This document shows positions 29,752-30,632 of a stretch of 30,632 nt of DNA, one piece after another; positions within the stretch are counted from its first letter, which is position 1, and every line of letters starts with the position of its first letter. The notes under the pieces are model-generated. The model was not told the DNA's origin and did not search any database. It saw only the letters and a list, made by a program, of their open reading frames with translations. The translations under genes were made by a program, and so were the position numbers. The stretch covers positions 1 to 30,632 of the forward strand of contig USLX01000008.1 of assembly GCA_900555665.1 (NCBI GenBank). The letters are read 5' to 3'. This DNA is from an uncultured Eubacteriales bacterium (GTDB lineage Bacteria > Bacillota > Clostridia > Oscillospirales > Oscillospiraceae).

Positions 29752-30632
29752 TTATTTTGCCGTGATCGAGAACCAGGTGTTTGCGTTGTTGAGTCCAAAT
29801 ACCGCGTCTACGGTGAAATTCTCATACGCTGCATTATGGACAAGGATCTGGCTGTCCCAGTAGAGGGCAATGAACGGTGTATGTGCAGCATACCAGTCCT
29901 GCAGGCTGCCCGCCGCAGCAGTGTATTCCTCCACGGTTTTCGCTTCGCCCATCGTGGAAAGAATCGCCTGGAAGTCTTCGTCAAACACCTGACAGCCGCC
30001 CTGCACGGGGTGCGTGCCGTCGACGTAAATGGAGGCAAGGCCGTTCTTCATGCCCATACCGGCAGCCGTGTAGCCGTAAATCGCCGCTTCCATGGTGATA
30101 TTGTTCTCAGAGAACTTGTTGCTGGTCTTGGCGTTGTAGCTGTCGCCGTCCAGCGTTTCGAGATCCACCTGAATGCCGAACTGCTCAAGCTGCGTCTTGA
30201 CAAGCTCTGCATAGCCGACGTGGGCTTCCTTGCCTGCGTTGCAGGTGAGCGTAAAGGTGCAGACCTCGCCAGAGTCATTCACATAGAAGCCGTCCGCATT
30301 CTTTTCTGTGTACCCGGCATCCGCCATATACTGCGCGGCTTTGTCCAGATCCTGACCGAGCGCCTCAGTCTCCTTATAACCCACGGTCACGGGCGGCACG
30401 AAGCCGCGGTTGGGGTTCGAGGCATAGGCGCTGCCGAATACGGTGCGGAAGCTGTCATAGTCCAGCGCGTAGGAGACTGCCAGCCGGAGATTCTCATCCG
30501 CAAAGAGACCGTTCGCGTTGTTGAATGCCAGCACCGCCGGGGCATTCGCCGCCGTGACGGCTTCGAGCGTCAGCGCATCGGTCGCAGCCAGCACATCCTG
30601 ATACGAACCGGAAACGCCCGTGGAGTATGCCC
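29752..30632 (-). CDS. Solute-binding protein of the ABC importer (family 5), N-terminus beyond the window
   Basis: The frame is open to the window edge and gives at least 293 residues, the C-terminal part of an SBP_bac_5 lipoprotein that captures peptides or metal complexes outside the cell. Family marks are LRLAVSYALDYDSF, NRGFVPP, AAQYMADAGYTEK, VKTQLEQFGIQVDLETLD and the C-terminal FIALYWDSQILVHN. The closing LNNANTWFSITAK is complete, with TAA at the stop. It is the first visible gene of the importer operon and is followed by a terminator. Its sequence is clearly different from the orphan fragment at 17642-18337. Confidence 0.9.
   Translation of the reverse strand, partial: AYSTGVSGSYQDVLAATDALTLEAVTAANAPAVLAFNNANGLFADENLRLAVSYALDYDSFRTVFGSAYASNPNRGFVPPVTVGYKETEALGQDLDKAAQYMADAGYTEKNADGFYVNDSGEVCTFTLTCNAGKEAHVGYAELVKTQLEQFGIQVDLETLDGDSYNAKTSNKFSENNITMEAAIYGYTAAGMGMKNGLASIYVDGTHPVQGGCQVFDEDFQAILSTMGEAKTVEEYTAAAGSLQDWYAAHTPFIALYWDSQILVHNAAYENFTVDAVFGLNNANTWFSITAK

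Overview
The window reads as chromosomal DNA from a GC-rich, spore-forming Firmicute of class Clostridia, most likely near the Oscillospiraceae/Ruminococcaceae. The reasons are the monoderm envelope genes (MurT/GatD, a DacF-like carboxypeptidase, a UgtP-like glycolipid synthase), sporulation genes (yqfC, yqfD, a ylbJ-like gene, a GerMN lipoprotein), Shine-Dalgarno sites close to AGGAGG, and very frequent 1-8 bp ATGA/TGATG/GTGA gene overlaps. The assignment is by gene content only; no rRNA or tRNA gene was seen.

Layout. 1-2228 (minus): nested hairpins, then murT-gatD, which amidate the lipid II stem peptide. 2367-4447 (plus): exonuclease III overlapping a secreted SLH-SH3-NlpC/P60 wall hydrolase. 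4570-6614 (minus): D,D-carboxypeptidase overlapping a family 4 uracil-DNA glycosylase. 6716-10130 (plus): ComEA-like protein, OmpR-type regulator, sensor kinase and GerMN lipoprotein, mostly overlapping. 10277-11562 (minus): ylbJ-like sporulation membrane protein and a small zinc-ribbon protein. 11627-15944 (plus): yqfC-yqfD-phoH-ybeY-era-COG2426, the classic sporulation/ribosome-maturation cluster. 15943-20735: an accessory-looking stretch with a palindromic element, a prolyl-tRNA editing deacylase, two acetyltransferases, a Lar-like zinc-ribbon protein, an orphan internal fragment of a peptide-binding protein, peptidase T and a small membrane protein. 20736-21295: no protein gene, but a promoter, hairpins and a terminator that suggest a structured RNA of about 200 nt. 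21296-25299 (plus): xerD-like recombinase, a second palindromic element, then a lipid group (CrtO-like acyltransferase, glycolipid glycosyltransferase, gpsA). 25373-30632 (minus): an oligopeptide/nickel-type ABC importer operon with its binding protein (cut by the window edge), two ATPases, two permeases and a terminal TPR protein.

The most unusual content is non-coding. Two large palindromic elements (15943-16089 and 22265-22432) share a core hairpin but have different outer arms, each perfectly self-complementary. A third palindrome (29647-29700) starts with a similar TAGGG end. A 19-nt sequence at the right junction of the orphan binding-protein fragment recurs, inverted, at the start of the window. 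No complete new defence or metabolic system was recognised. The best candidates for something undescribed are the palindrome family, the structured-RNA locus at 20997-21203, and the TPR protein fused into the ABC importer operon.
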